In this document: positions 27,665 through 35,507 of the stretch, in pieces
How positions within the stretch are numbered: position 1 is the first letter of the stretch
How the letters are laid out: each line of letters begins with the position of its first letter
Assembly (NCBI GenBank): GCA_963785735.1
Contig: CAWAWJ010000001.1
Coordinates: 1,302,001 to 1,366,000, forward strand
DNA length: 64,000 bases
Direction of reading: 5' to 3'
Source of the DNA: REEB95 sp963785735
GTDB lineage: Bacteria; Pseudomonadota; Alphaproteobacteria; ATCC43930; CGMCC-115725
Notes under the pieces: model-generated
What the model was told of the DNA's origin: nothing
Seen by the model: the letters and a program-made list of their open reading frames with translations, nothing else
The model's database searches: none
Made by a program: the position numbers and the translations under genes

Positions 27665-28585
27665 TCACGCCATCGGATTGGTGAGCGTGCCGCAGCCCTC
27701 GATCTCGATCTTGACCACATCGCCTTTTTTCAGGAATTCGCCGCGCGGCATGCCGACGCCTGCGGGCGTGCCGGTGGCGATGATGTCGCCCGGCCGCAAG
27801 GTGACATGCTCGCTCAGATATGAGACCTGCTCGGGCACGTTGTGGATGAGCTCGCTTGTGTTTGAATTCTGCTTCAAGACGCCGTTGACCCAGAGCTTGA
27901 CGGCGAGATTGCCGACATTCTTCACATAAGCCGCGGGCACGATCCACGGGCCCATCGGCGCCGCGTCGTCGAAGCATTTCTGGCCGACCCAGTCATAGGT
28001 CATCACCGGCGGCCGGTCCTTGCGCGTCATCAGATCGCGCGCCGAAAGATCGTTGACGATGGTGTAGCCGGCGACATGGCCGAGGGCCTTCGCCACGCTC
28101 ACATTGCGCGCGGGCTTGCCGATGACCACGCCGAGCTCGGCTTCCCAATCGACGGCTTGCGAATTGGCGGGAAGATGCGCGGGCGCGCCGGGCCCGATCA
28201 CCGAATGCGCCGAGGTCTTGAGGAAGAACCAAGGCTCATGCGGCCGTTTCGCGCGGTCCACGGTGCGGCCTTGCGCCTTGGCCATTTCCTCCATGTGGTC
28301 CCAATAATTGGCGCCGGCGCAGAAGAGGCCGCCGGGATAGAGCACGGGCGCGAGCAACTTGATTTTGGCCAAGGGCTTCCCGTCCTTCGGTTTCATCTTG
28401 GCCACCGCCTGGCTGAGCGCGCGATGCGCCTTGGCCCAGTTCTGGAGAATCGCCAGCACCGACGAGGCGTCGACGCCGCTGCCCTTGAGAAGAGCGGCCG
28501 CGGGATAGACCCGGTCTCCCACCAGCACGCCGGCCTGCGGGCCCTTGGCGCCACGATAGCTCAACAGACGGTATTCGCTGGCCAT
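27665..28585 (-). CDS. Fumarylacetoacetate hydrolase (FAH) family protein
   Basis: The 306-residue protein has the FAH catalytic domain from about residue 80. The metal-binding acidic residues lie in VDWEAELGVVIGK, with a further Asp in NDLSARDL. The conserved segments VMTYDWVGQKCFDDAAPMGPW and DIIATGTPAGVGMPRGEFLKKGD are clear. Such enzymes cleave C-C bonds or decarboxylate and hydrate keto-acid intermediates of aromatic degradation using Mg2+ or Mn2+. The exact substrate is not determinable. It stands alone, with gaps of about 75-140 bases to its neighbours. Confidence 0.93.
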   Translation of the reverse strand: MASEYRLLSYRGAKGPQAGVLVGDRVYPAAALLKGSGVDASSVLAILQNWAKAHRALSQAVAKMKPKDGKPLAKIKLLAPVLYPGGLFCAGANYWDHMEEMAKAQGRTVDRAKRPHEPWFFLKTSAHSVIGPGAPAHLPANSQAVDWEAELGVVIGKPARNVSVAKALGHVAGYTIVNDLSARDLMTRKDRPPVMTYDWVGQKCFDDAAPMGPWIVPAAYVKNVGNLAVKLWVNGVLKQNSNTSELIHNVPEQVSYLSEHVTLRPGDIIATGTPAGVGMPRGEFLKKGDVVKIEIEGCGTLTNPMA

Positions 28586-28660
28586 CCCATTCCCCCCGAT
28601 GTTTTGTCCCGATATTATACGGAAATCAGACCGAAGATCGCCGCGCGCGTCAATACGCGA

Positions 28661-29215
28661 TCAGATGCGGGTAGACAACCAGATGGCGAGGCGCGAGCCC
28701 GCCTTGATCGCGGCCGAGAGCAGGGAATAGGCCGGCGCGTCCTCGGCGCCGTGCCGCAGCGCAATATCGCGGTGCTCGATCTCCTCGGCGCGGAATTGGG
28801 ATATCACCGCCGCCAGAGCGGGCTCGTCCCCATCGAGCGTCTCGATCTGCCGTCGGTAATGCTCGTCGATCACCTCTTCCACCGCGACGGTGCAGGCCAT
28901 GGCGGCGCGCTCGCCCAGCATGGCGGTGGCGGCGCCCAAGGCGAAACCGGCGACATGCCAAACCGGCGCGAGGGCGGTCGGGCGCACCCGGCGATCCGCC
29001 ACCAGCTGGTCGAAGGCGGCGAGGTGCTTTTTTTCCTGTTCGGCCATGCGGCGGATCGCCTTGGCCGCCCGCTTGCCCTTCAGCACGGCGAGCTGCCCGT
29101 CATAGATCCGCGCCGCGCCATATTCGCCGGCCTGGTCGACGCGGATCATGCGCTCGACCCGGGAAGCGGATGCCTGATCGCCGGGGAGAAGCGGCGCTTT
29201 GCGCTTCTTGGTCAT
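28661..29215 (-). CDS. coq7: COQ7, 5-demethoxyubiquinone hydroxylase
   Basis: This is a 184-residue di-iron enzyme of ubiquinone synthesis, converting demethoxyubiquinol to the hydroxylated precursor at the inner membrane. The ferritin-like ligands are visible: E31 (GEYGA), E61 and H64 (EKKH), E113 (VEEVIDEHY) and E145 with H148 (EEIEH). The start ATG overlaps the dsbB stop (ATGA); an upstream in-frame Met would add 31 residues that overlap dsbB. COQ7 in place of UbiF is usual in alphaproteobacteria. It is the last gene of a yqaA-dsbB-coq7 run. Confidence 0.95.
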   Translation of the reverse strand: MTKKRKAPLLPGDQASASRVERMIRVDQAGEYGAARIYDGQLAVLKGKRAAKAIRRMAEQEKKHLAAFDQLVADRRVRPTALAPVWHVAGFALGAATAMLGERAAMACTVAVEEVIDEHYRRQIETLDGDEPALAAVISQFRAEEIEHRDIALRHGAEDAPAYSLLSAAIKAGSRLAIWLSTRI

Positions 29216-29688
29216 TTGCGTTTGCCCATCGACCAGAAGGCGAAAACCGCGATCAGCAGCGAGACGATCGCATTCAGCGCCGCGAGCGACAATCCGAATA
29301 CCGACCATTGGATTTCATCGCACATCACCGTCTTCTGTCCCAAGAGCCGCGCCTTGAACTGCTCGAGGGTTTCGGTGGCGTTGCCGCTGCTGGTGCAGCT
29401 GGAGGGGCCGGCGAACCAATGCTGCTCGACCCCGGTGTGATAAAAGCCCAGCGCCGCGCTGGCGAGGAACAGCAATCCCAAGAGCGCCAGGGCCGCGCGA
29501 GGGATCCCCGCGGCGGGGAAGACCAGCGCCGCCAGCGCCAAGACCGGCGCCGCGTAATAAGGCCAGCGTTCGTACAAGCACAGCTCGCACGGCACGAGGC
29601 CGCCCACCAGCTGGAACAGCCACGCCGCGCCCAGCACCGCAGCAGAGGCGGCTAAAATCAGCATCAAGGACGTGCGTTCGGATGTCAT
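29212..29688 (-). CDS. dsbB: DsbB family disulfide bond formation protein
   Basis: This 158-residue protein has four membrane helices. The first periplasmic loop has Cys34-x-x-Cys37 (VPCELCLYERWPYY), and the second loop has Cys98 and Cys123, matching the two redox pairs of DsbB. It reoxidises DsbA and passes electrons to ubiquinone. The stop overlaps the coq7 start by four bases and the yqaA stop is six bases upstream, so co-expression is likely. No dsbA gene is in this window. The spacing of the second Cys pair (24 residues) is longer than in E. coli DsbB. Confidence 0.92.
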   Translation of the reverse strand: MTSERTSLMLILAASAAVLGAAWLFQLVGGLVPCELCLYERWPYYAAPVLALAALVFPAAGIPRAALALLGLLFLASAALGFYHTGVEQHWFAGPSSCTSSGNATETLEQFKARLLGQKTVMCDEIQWSVFGLSLAALNAIVSLLIAVFAFWSMGKRK

Positions 29689-29694
29689 GTCGTC

Positions 29695-30273
29695 TCAAAG
29701 ATAGCGTAGCACAAAGAAACCGCCCACCAGCGCCACCAGGAAGGCGGTGGTGACCCATGCCAGGCGTTTCTCGATGAAGGCGCGGATCGGCTCGCCGAAC
29801 CGCCACAGCAGCGCCGCCACCAGGAAAAAGCGCAGGCTGCGCGAAATCAGCGAAGCGATGGCAAAACTGAGGAGGTCGAATTTGAGCGCGCCCGAGGCGA
29901 TGGTGATGAGTTTATATGGAATGGGTGTCATGCCCTTGGCGATGATGATCCAGACGCCCCATTGGTCGAAGGAGGATTTGAGCGCCTGGTACTTGTCCAT
30001 CGCGCCGTAGAATTGCAGCACCGGCTCGCCGATGGCGTCGAAGGCGAAGTAGCCGATGGCATAGCCCAGAAACCCGCCCGCGACCGAGGCCAACGTCGCC
30101 ACCGCCGCGAGCCGCCAGGCATGGCGCCGGTCGGCCAGCACCATCGGGATCAGCAGCAAATCGGGGGGCAGCGGGAAGACCGAGCTTTCGATGAAGGCGA
30201 TCGCGGCGAGCGCCCAGACGGCGTGCTTGCCCGCCGCGAGGCGCATCGTCCAATCGTAAAGCCGTCTCAGCAT
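29695..30273 (-). CDS. YqaA/DedA family membrane protein
   Basis: The 192-residue protein has four to five hydrophobic segments and the SNARE-associated (DedA-like) region FIESSVFPLPPDLLLIPMVL, with a later GMTPIPYKLITIASGAL segment. DedA/YqaA proteins are inner-membrane proteins linked to lipid carrier recycling and membrane homeostasis; the transported substrate of this subgroup is unproven. It is the first gene of the run with dsbB and coq7. Its start is 86 bases from the tRNA-Leu gene, which lies on the other strand. Confidence 0.88.
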   Translation of the reverse strand: MLRRLYDWTMRLAAGKHAVWALAAIAFIESSVFPLPPDLLLIPMVLADRRHAWRLAAVATLASVAGGFLGYAIGYFAFDAIGEPVLQFYGAMDKYQALKSSFDQWGVWIIIAKGMTPIPYKLITIASGALKFDLLSFAIASLISRSLRFFLVAALLWRFGEPIRAFIEKRLAWVTTAFLVALVGGFFVLRYL

Positions 30274-30315
30274 GGGCCGCGATCTAGCCGGATATGCGGG
30301 GCCGGGGCAAGCGCG

Positions 30316-30343
30316 TTGACCGTCCGGGGCCTCACGCTATAGT
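30316..30343 (+). promoter_or_regulatory. Sigma-70-type promoter of tRNA-Leu
   Basis: TTGACC (30316-30321) and TATAGT (30338-30343) are separated by 16 bases, and the tRNA begins 18 bases after the -10 box. This is one of the few clear promoters in the window. Confidence 0.62.
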
Positions 30344-30361
30344 GGGCCGCTTTCGCAGGTT

Positions 30362-30448
30362 GCCTCTGTGGCGGAATTGGTAGACGCGGCAGACTCAAAA
30401 TCTGTTGCCTTCACGGGCGTGCTGGTTCGAGTCCGGCCAGGGGCACCA
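30362..30448 (+). tRNA. tRNA-Leu (anticodon CAA)
   Basis: The 87-base gene folds as a class II tRNA. The acceptor arms GCCTCTG (30362-30368) and CAGGGGC (30438-30444) pair with one G-T, and CCA is encoded at 30445-30448 after the discriminator A. The D-arm region GTGGCGGAATTGGTAGACGC, the anticodon stem GCAGA/TCTGT with loop CTCAAAA, a long variable arm typical of tRNA-Leu, and the T arm GGTTCGAGTCC are all visible. The anticodon CAA lies at 30396-30398 and reads UUG. Confidence 0.97.
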
Positions 30449-30558
30449 ATCTATTCAATACCTTGCCCGCGACCTTGCCCGCGCGGCGGATTTTTGGACC
30501 GTCGCGCGAATTCCGCATAACCTATATCCTTCCGCGGTTGGGGGAGGCGGGTTCATTC

Positions 30559-32364
30559 ATGGCGCGTGACGAAATCCCGGAATCCGTATCCGAACGGCCC
30601 ACGCTGCGCGCCGCTGGCGGGTTCGTGGCCGATTTCGCGTCTTATGCCGGGCCGAAAGGCTGGCGCGCCTTCGCCTATGTCGCGTCGGGCGCGGTGCTGG
30701 AGGGCGTCGGGCTCCTGCTGCTCGTGCCGCTCCTTGGCATCGTGATCGGCAACGGCGCCGCGGCCGGCCGGTTGCAACAAGCCGTTTCCGGCCTGTTCGC
30801 GCTTTTCCCGGTAGAAAGCGCTGCCGGGCGGCTCGTTATGCTGCTCGCAATATTCGGCGCGCTCATGGTGCTGCGCAATGTCGTGATCTCGCGGCGCGAC
30901 GTTTTACTGGCGGAATTGCAAATCGGTTTTGTCGAAGCGCAACGCGTTCAGATCATGCGGCTCCTGGCGCAGGCGCGCTGGGACCAGGTGGTGCGTCTGC
31001 GCCATGCCCGAATCACGCATCTCATGAGCGGCGACATTCAGCGCATAGGATCCGCGGCGCATTTCACGCTGCAATGCGCGGTGGCCTTGCTGATGCTGCT
31101 GATACAAACCGCGCTTGCTTTCGTTTTGGCGCCGCTCTTGGCGCTGCTGGCCTGCGCGCTTCTGAGCGTGGGCGGGGTTGCTCTGATCCCGATGCTGCGC
31201 CGCGCGCGCGATCTGGGCAATCTGGTGACCAACGCCAATCTCACGCTGCTCAACGGCATCAGCCAATTCCTGGGTGGCCTCAAACTCGCGATCAGCCAGA
31301 ATCTGCAATCGAGCTTCGTTTCCGAGTTCGAGGAGACGCTAAGCGGCCTGACGCGGCGGCAGATCGCCGCCATACGGCAGCAAACCAATTCCCGGCTGGC
31401 TTTCGCGACGCTCTCCGCCGCGGTGGGCGCGGTGGCCATCCTCATCGGCATTGAGGCGCTCGGCACGGCGCCCTCCGTGTTGATCACCTTTCTCCTGATC
31501 CTGGCGCGGATGAGCGGTCCCGCCACGCAGATCCAGCAGGGCGCGCAGTGTCTCGCGCATGGCCTGCCGGCCTATGAGAAGGTGAGGGAGCTCGAGGCCG
31601 AACTGCGCGTGGGCCCAACGGCGCCAGGCGCTTCCGCCGCCGGGGCCGAGACCCTCGACGGCCCGGTCGAATTCCAGCATGTGAGCTTCCGTCATCCATC
31701 CGCTTTGGATAAGGACGGCCCATCCCACGGCGTCGGCGATCTCAGTTTGACGATCATGCCGGGAGAATTCATCGGTGTGACCGGCCCGTCGGGCGCGGGC
31801 AAGACCACCTTCGCCGATCTGCTGGTGGGCCTGTTTCCACCCCAAGCCGGGCGCATCCTGGCCGGCGGATTGCCCTTGGACGGCGGGACGATCGCGGCCT
31901 GGCGCGCGCGGGTGAGCTATGTGTCGCAAGACCCGTTCCTGTTCCACGACACGCTGCGCCGCAATCTGTCCTGGGCCAATCCCAAGGCCAGCGAAGGGGA
32001 GATGTGGGAGGTACTCGCGCTTGCCGGCGCCGGGGAATTGGTGCGCCGTTTGGAAGCGGGATTGGACACGGTGGTCGGCGAGCGCGGCACGCTTATCTCC
32101 GGCGGCGAGCGCCAGCGCATCGCGCTCGCCCGGGCGTTGCTGCGCAAGCCGGCGCTTCTGGTGCTCGACGAGGCGGCGAGCGCCATCGACGTTCGCGGCG
32201 AGCGCGAGTTGCTGCAACGGATAGCCTCGCTCCGGCCGCGGCCGGCTATCGTCATGATCGCCCACCGCGCCGAAAGCCTGGCGTTGTGCGAACGGGTGCT
32301 GCGATTCGATAGAGGCGCGCTGGTTTCGGATAAGAGAGCCGCGGCTGCTTTGCGATCCGTCTAG
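30559..32364 (+). CDS. ABC transporter with fused permease and ATPase domains
   Basis: This 601-residue half-exporter has a membrane domain of about six helices (roughly residues 30-330) and a nucleotide-binding domain with Walker A GPSGAGKTT, the Q-loop YVSQDPF, signature ISGGERQRIALARALL, Walker B LLVLDEA and the H-loop AHR. Such proteins work as dimers exporting lipids, peptides or drugs. Start ATG 30559 follows GGGGGAGGCGGG; a longer in-frame start overlaps the region next to the tRNA. The extra linker PGASAAGAETLDGP joins the two domains. Its stop overlaps the stop of the convergent methyltransferase gene by four bases. Confidence 0.92.
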   Translation: MARDEIPESVSERPTLRAAGGFVADFASYAGPKGWRAFAYVASGAVLEGVGLLLLVPLLGIVIGNGAAAGRLQQAVSGLFALFPVESAAGRLVMLLAIFGALMVLRNVVISRRDVLLAELQIGFVEAQRVQIMRLLAQARWDQVVRLRHARITHLMSGDIQRIGSAAHFTLQCAVALLMLLIQTALAFVLAPLLALLACALLSVGGVALIPMLRRARDLGNLVTNANLTLLNGISQFLGGLKLAISQNLQSSFVSEFEETLSGLTRRQIAAIRQQTNSRLAFATLSAAVGAVAILIGIEALGTAPSVLITFLLILARMSGPATQIQQGAQCLAHGLPAYEKVRELEAELRVGPTAPGASAAGAETLDGPVEFQHVSFRHPSALDKDGPSHGVGDLSLTIMPGEFIGVTGPSGAGKTTFADLLVGLFPPQAGRILAGGLPLDGGTIAAWRARVSYVSQDPFLFHDTLRRNLSWANPKASEGEMWEVLALAGAGELVRRLEAGLDTVVGERGTLISGGERQRIALARALLRKPALLVLDEAASAIDVRGERELLQRIASLRPRPAIVMIAHRAESLALCERVLRFDRGALVSDKRAAAALRSV

Positions 32365-33110
32365 GTTTCGGCCGCTTGCGCCTTCCGGAAGACGGTATCG
32401 GGATAGGTCTCGCCTTCCATCAGCCGGTTGTCGGGGCCGAATATCGGCGTCGTGGCCGCTGGCGCATAAGGAACTTGGAGAATCGTCTCGAAATTCCTGG
32501 CGGCCGGCGCGTCGCGAAAGCGGAAATTGCTGTGCCGGATGACCAGCAGGCCGCCGGGCTTCAGACAGCGTGCGAAATCATCCACGCTGCGGGCGAAATC
32601 CTCGAACCATATGAGGGGATCGCACCGCGTGGTGCCGGACGAGCCCAAGGCGCCGTGGCGCAAAGCCGCCATGCAGAAGATCGCGTCGTAGGAATCTTTC
32701 TCCTCTTCCGCCGTCGAGCCCGCCATTTCGAATGAAATTCTCCCGTCGCCCAAGGATTTCAAGCGCTTGCGGCAGATCGCGATATTGCCGGGATTGATGT
32801 CGATGCCCTTGATGGCGGCACGTGGAAAGTAGTGGCGCAGCGAAAACACCTCTTCGCCGGTCGAGCAGCCGAAGGAAAGAATGCGGCCTGCGCAATTCTC
32901 GCCGAGCCGGGATTGAACGAAGGCGAAAATGCGCGGATAGCGGTTTTCTTTTGTGGTGTTGAAAGGCTGAAAGGCGCCCGCCGGATAGCGCAAGCGCAGA
33001 CGCCAAATGCCGCGATAGGCCCCGTCGGTCGCGAGACGCCAGGCCGCGCGCAAGATGCGCCGGACGAGGGGCGGGCGGCGGATTTCAGCTTGTCTCGCTT
33101 TCACGGCCAA
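32361..33110 (-). CDS. SAM-dependent methyltransferase
   Basis: This 249-residue class I methyltransferase has motif I as ILSFGCSTGEEVFSL, motif II AIKGIDINPGNI with the acidic residue that binds the SAM ribose, and a YDAIFCMAALRHG motif. The CSTGEE form of motif I resembles CheR-type methyltransferases, but the rest does not and there are no chemotaxis genes near. The N-terminal 55 residues are basic. The substrate is unknown. It faces the ABC exporter gene and may or may not be part of the collar-protein cluster that starts 133 bases beyond its start. Confidence 0.85.
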   Translation of the reverse strand: MAVKARQAEIRRPPLVRRILRAAWRLATDGAYRGIWRLRLRYPAGAFQPFNTTKENRYPRIFAFVQSRLGENCAGRILSFGCSTGEEVFSLRHYFPRAAIKGIDINPGNIAICRKRLKSLGDGRISFEMAGSTAEEEKDSYDAIFCMAALRHGALGSSGTTRCDPLIWFEDFARSVDDFARCLKPGGLLVIRHSNFRFRDAPAARNFETILQVPYAPAATTPIFGPDNRLMEGETYPDTVFRKAQAAET

Positions 33111-33243
33111 AGCTCACCGGCATGGAATAAAAAATCTCGGCCGCGATCATACACCCGCATGCTCCGCGCTGATTTTTTTCTTCACAGCCCCGCGGGCGTT
33201 TCAGCATAGTTGGCCTGGTCGATCACGGCAGCGCGCGGCATCC

Positions 33244-33546
33244 ATGGCAAAGACCGGGCTGGTCTTCGAGGACTTCAAGGATCGGGTGGGAAACGTGCTC
33301 ACCGTATCCGAGGAGGGCATGCCGCCGTTGGCTTTGACGCTGGAACAGGCCACGCTGCTGCCGGTGAGGAACGTGCCCAAAAACGCGCGGCCGCCTTTCT
33401 CGCTTATTTTTCTTGGGGCCTACCCGTTTGCGCTGCCGCAAAGGCTTTACCGGCTGAAGCACGAGAATATGGGCGAGGTCGATATCTTTCTCGTGCCGAT
33501 CGGCCAGGATGAGCGCGGCGTGAGCTATCAGGCGGTCTTCAACTGA
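33244..33546 (+). CDS. DUF6916-like small protein upstream of tail-collar genes
   Basis: The 100-residue protein begins LVFEDFKDRVGNVLTV and contains ARPPFSLIFLG, LPQRLYRLKHE and VDIFLVPIGQD, ending YQAVFN. This pattern matches a small domain (DUF6916) that I know as a frequent neighbour of phage tail-collar (MdpB-type) proteins; the assignment is from pattern memory. It is probably a compact beta-rich protein with no signal. A longer in-frame upstream start has no family support, and ATG 33244 precedes the conserved region directly. Function is unknown. Confidence 0.72.
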   Translation: MAKTGLVFEDFKDRVGNVLTVSEEGMPPLALTLEQATLLPVRNVPKNARPPFSLIFLGAYPFALPQRLYRLKHENMGEVDIFLVPIGQDERGVSYQAVFN

Positions 33547-33581
33547 ATCGATTCCGCCGCGCGAGGGACTGCAAAATGAGC

Positions 33582-33608
33582 TTGACCAATTGCCGCCGGC
33601 TCTACAAT
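33582..33608 (+). promoter_or_regulatory. Possible promoter of the tail-collar cluster
   Basis: TTGACC (33582-33587) and TACAAT (33603-33608) are spaced 15 bases apart at the edge of an AT-rich patch (33601-33645) that stands out in this GC-rich region. The spacing is shorter than ideal. It would serve the collar gene starting at 33687. Confidence 0.35.
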
Positions 33609-33686
33609 CTATAAGAGAATTATTTATTTCATACAATCGTAGGATGTATCTGCCGGTTCATAGTTTCCGATTTCAGGGAGGGGGCA

Positions 33687-34229
33687 TTGGGCGATTATTT
33701 TATCGGCGAGATTCGAGCCTTCGGCTTTGACTATGCGCCCACCGGCTGGGCGCTCGCCAATGGCGCGACCATGCAGGTCCAGCAGAACCAGGCGTTATTC
33801 AGTCTCTTGGGCAACGTCTATGGTGGTGACGCAAAGACAACCTTCCAGCTGCCCAATCTATGCGGTCGCACCCCACTATCCCAGGGACAGACGCCGCCGG
33901 GCACGGCCTATAAAGTCGGCACGGCGGGCGGGATTGAGGCCATTACCCTGACCTTGACGCAAACGCCGCCCCATACTCATACCGTGAACGCAAGCACGAA
34001 CACCGGTACATTGGCGGTTCCGGCCGAAAATGTTATTGCTGCGAATGGGGGCGATTCCACCAATCCCCCCCTCAAGCCAAATCTATTCGGCGCGGCCGGC
34101 CCGCTCGTGCCCCTCTATTCCGCGACCTTAGCCAGCAACTCGGGCGGCGCCGCGCATTCCAACATGCAGCCCTTCGCCGTGGTCAATTATTGTATCGCCT
34201 TGGCCGGCCTCTATCCGCAACGCCCATAG
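33687..34229 (+). CDS. Phage tail collar domain protein (MdpB-like)
   Basis: The 180-residue protein begins FIGEIRAFGFDYAPTGWALA and has the collar motif FQLPNLCGRTPLSQGQ, then LTQTPPHTHTV, and a C-terminal MQPFAVVNYCIALAGLYP. This is the full layout of microcystin-dependent-type tail-fibre collar proteins encoded outside obvious prophages. The start is TTG 33687, with an unusually strong ribosome-binding run GGGAGGGGG just upstream; no ATG fits. No phage head, sheath or integrase genes are near, so this is a domesticated or dedicated cluster rather than a prophage. It is followed 36 bases later by a second collar gene. Confidence 0.92.
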   Translation: MGDYFIGEIRAFGFDYAPTGWALANGATMQVQQNQALFSLLGNVYGGDAKTTFQLPNLCGRTPLSQGQTPPGTAYKVGTAGGIEAITLTLTQTPPHTHTVNASTNTGTLAVPAENVIAANGGDSTNPPLKPNLFGAAGPLVPLYSATLASNSGGAAHSNMQPFAVVNYCIALAGLYPQRP

Positions 34230-34265
34230 ACCCCGGCGCGCCAAAGAGAAGAGCAGGAGACTTCG

Positions 34266-35507
34266 ATGGATCCATATCTTGGCGAAATCCGCATGTTCGC
34301 AGGAAACTATGCGCCACAGGACTGGGTGCTGTGCAATGGCGCGCTGCTGAGCATATCGCAATATCAGGCGCTCTATGCCTTGTTGGGAACCGCTTGGGGC
34401 GGTGATGGCATTTCGACCTTCGGAGCTCCCGATCTGCGCGGCCGCCTGCCAGTCGGTCAAGGGACGGGTCAAGGCCTGACGCCGCGCCGCGTGGCACAAA
34501 CCGGCGGCACCGAAACCGTGACGCTCAATGCGACCATGATCCCCGCGCATAATCACGCGTTTAATGCGACGTCGGGCGACGCAACGGCCATCGCACCCGG
34601 TCCGGCGCTCATGTTCGCCAAAGCCGATACCGCCGCCATACGTCGAACCATCGTGACAATCATGGCCTGCATCCTGGCCGGCACGACGGTTTTCCTGGCG
34701 GCGGTTATTTCCGACCTGGCGCCTGCTGTGGTGGCGCTGATCGCGCCGGGCTTCGATGCCGCAACCAGCCAAAGCGCGATAGTCCTGGCCGGCGGTCTCG
34801 CCTGGTTGTCGCTCGCCGCGTTGATCGCCGCCGGAGCTGTAATGCTCTACGAGAATGGCCGCGCGATGACGCGTCTCGCCGCTTGCCTGTCTCTCGACGG
34901 GTCTCCCTCAGGCTGCGACGCGATCACGGTGCCATCCGATCCGCGCGGCGCCGAACTCGGTCTCGCCACCCTGATCGAGAGCACGGTGCCGGTTTTTCTC
35001 CAGGCTCCGGAACCAATGCCGGCGCGGCAGCTCGCTCTCATGCAGCTTGTCCTGCTCACGGCCGAGCAACGCGACCGCGAAGGGCGCTCGCTGTTGCTGT
35101 CGATGGCGCTCGCCAATGCCGATGCCGCGATGGCGTTCACCCCCGGAGGCGACAGGCTGCTGCCGCCAGGCGAGACCCTGGCTGAAGTCTGGCCGCGCGT
35201 TTTGCAGCATATCCTCGCCCGCGCGCCGCGGTGCCTCGATGTGCTGACGACGTATTTCAACTGGCTGTTGTTGCAAGGCCGGCCCGGCGACATGGAGGCG
35301 ATGCTAGGCGATGCGCGTTCGATCGATCCGGACCATCCAGTGGTGTTGTGGTTCACGGGCGCGGCGCTGATCGATCAATCCGATCCGGTTTCCCAACAGC
35401 GCGGACTGGCGCTGATGCGCCAGGCCCTGGCCGCCGGCCTCGAGCGGTTCATGCCGGTCGACGACACGCTCAAGGCCCGGCTGGCGGGATCCGGAGGCGG
35501 CAATTGA
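34266..35507 (+). CDS. Tail-collar domain fused to a two-helix membrane protein
   Basis: This 413-residue protein is in one unbroken frame. Residues 1 to about 118 are a collar domain (YLGEIRMFAGNYAPQDWVLC, APDLRGRLPVGQG, MIPAHNHAFN). The usual collar ending (MQPY-like, NFCIAL) is missing. From about residue 125 the chain changes to two hydrophobic helices (about 128-162 and 171-195), followed by a helical region ending in TPR-like repeats (YFNWLLLQGRPGDMEAMLGD and ALMRQALAAGLERF). It is likely an inner-membrane protein. Either a deletion fused two genes near base 34630, or the fusion is a real architecture. It is preceded by GGAGA and followed by an overlapping lipoprotein gene. Confidence 0.83.
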   Translation: MDPYLGEIRMFAGNYAPQDWVLCNGALLSISQYQALYALLGTAWGGDGISTFGAPDLRGRLPVGQGTGQGLTPRRVAQTGGTETVTLNATMIPAHNHAFNATSGDATAIAPGPALMFAKADTAAIRRTIVTIMACILAGTTVFLAAVISDLAPAVVALIAPGFDAATSQSAIVLAGGLAWLSLAALIAAGAVMLYENGRAMTRLAACLSLDGSPSGCDAITVPSDPRGAELGLATLIESTVPVFLQAPEPMPARQLALMQLVLLTAEQRDREGRSLLLSMALANADAAMAFTPGGDRLLPPGETLAEVWPRVLQHILARAPRCLDVLTTYFNWLLLQGRPGDMEAMLGDARSIDPDHPVVLWFTGAALIDQSDPVSQQRGLALMRQALAAGLERFMPVDDTLKARLAGSGGGN

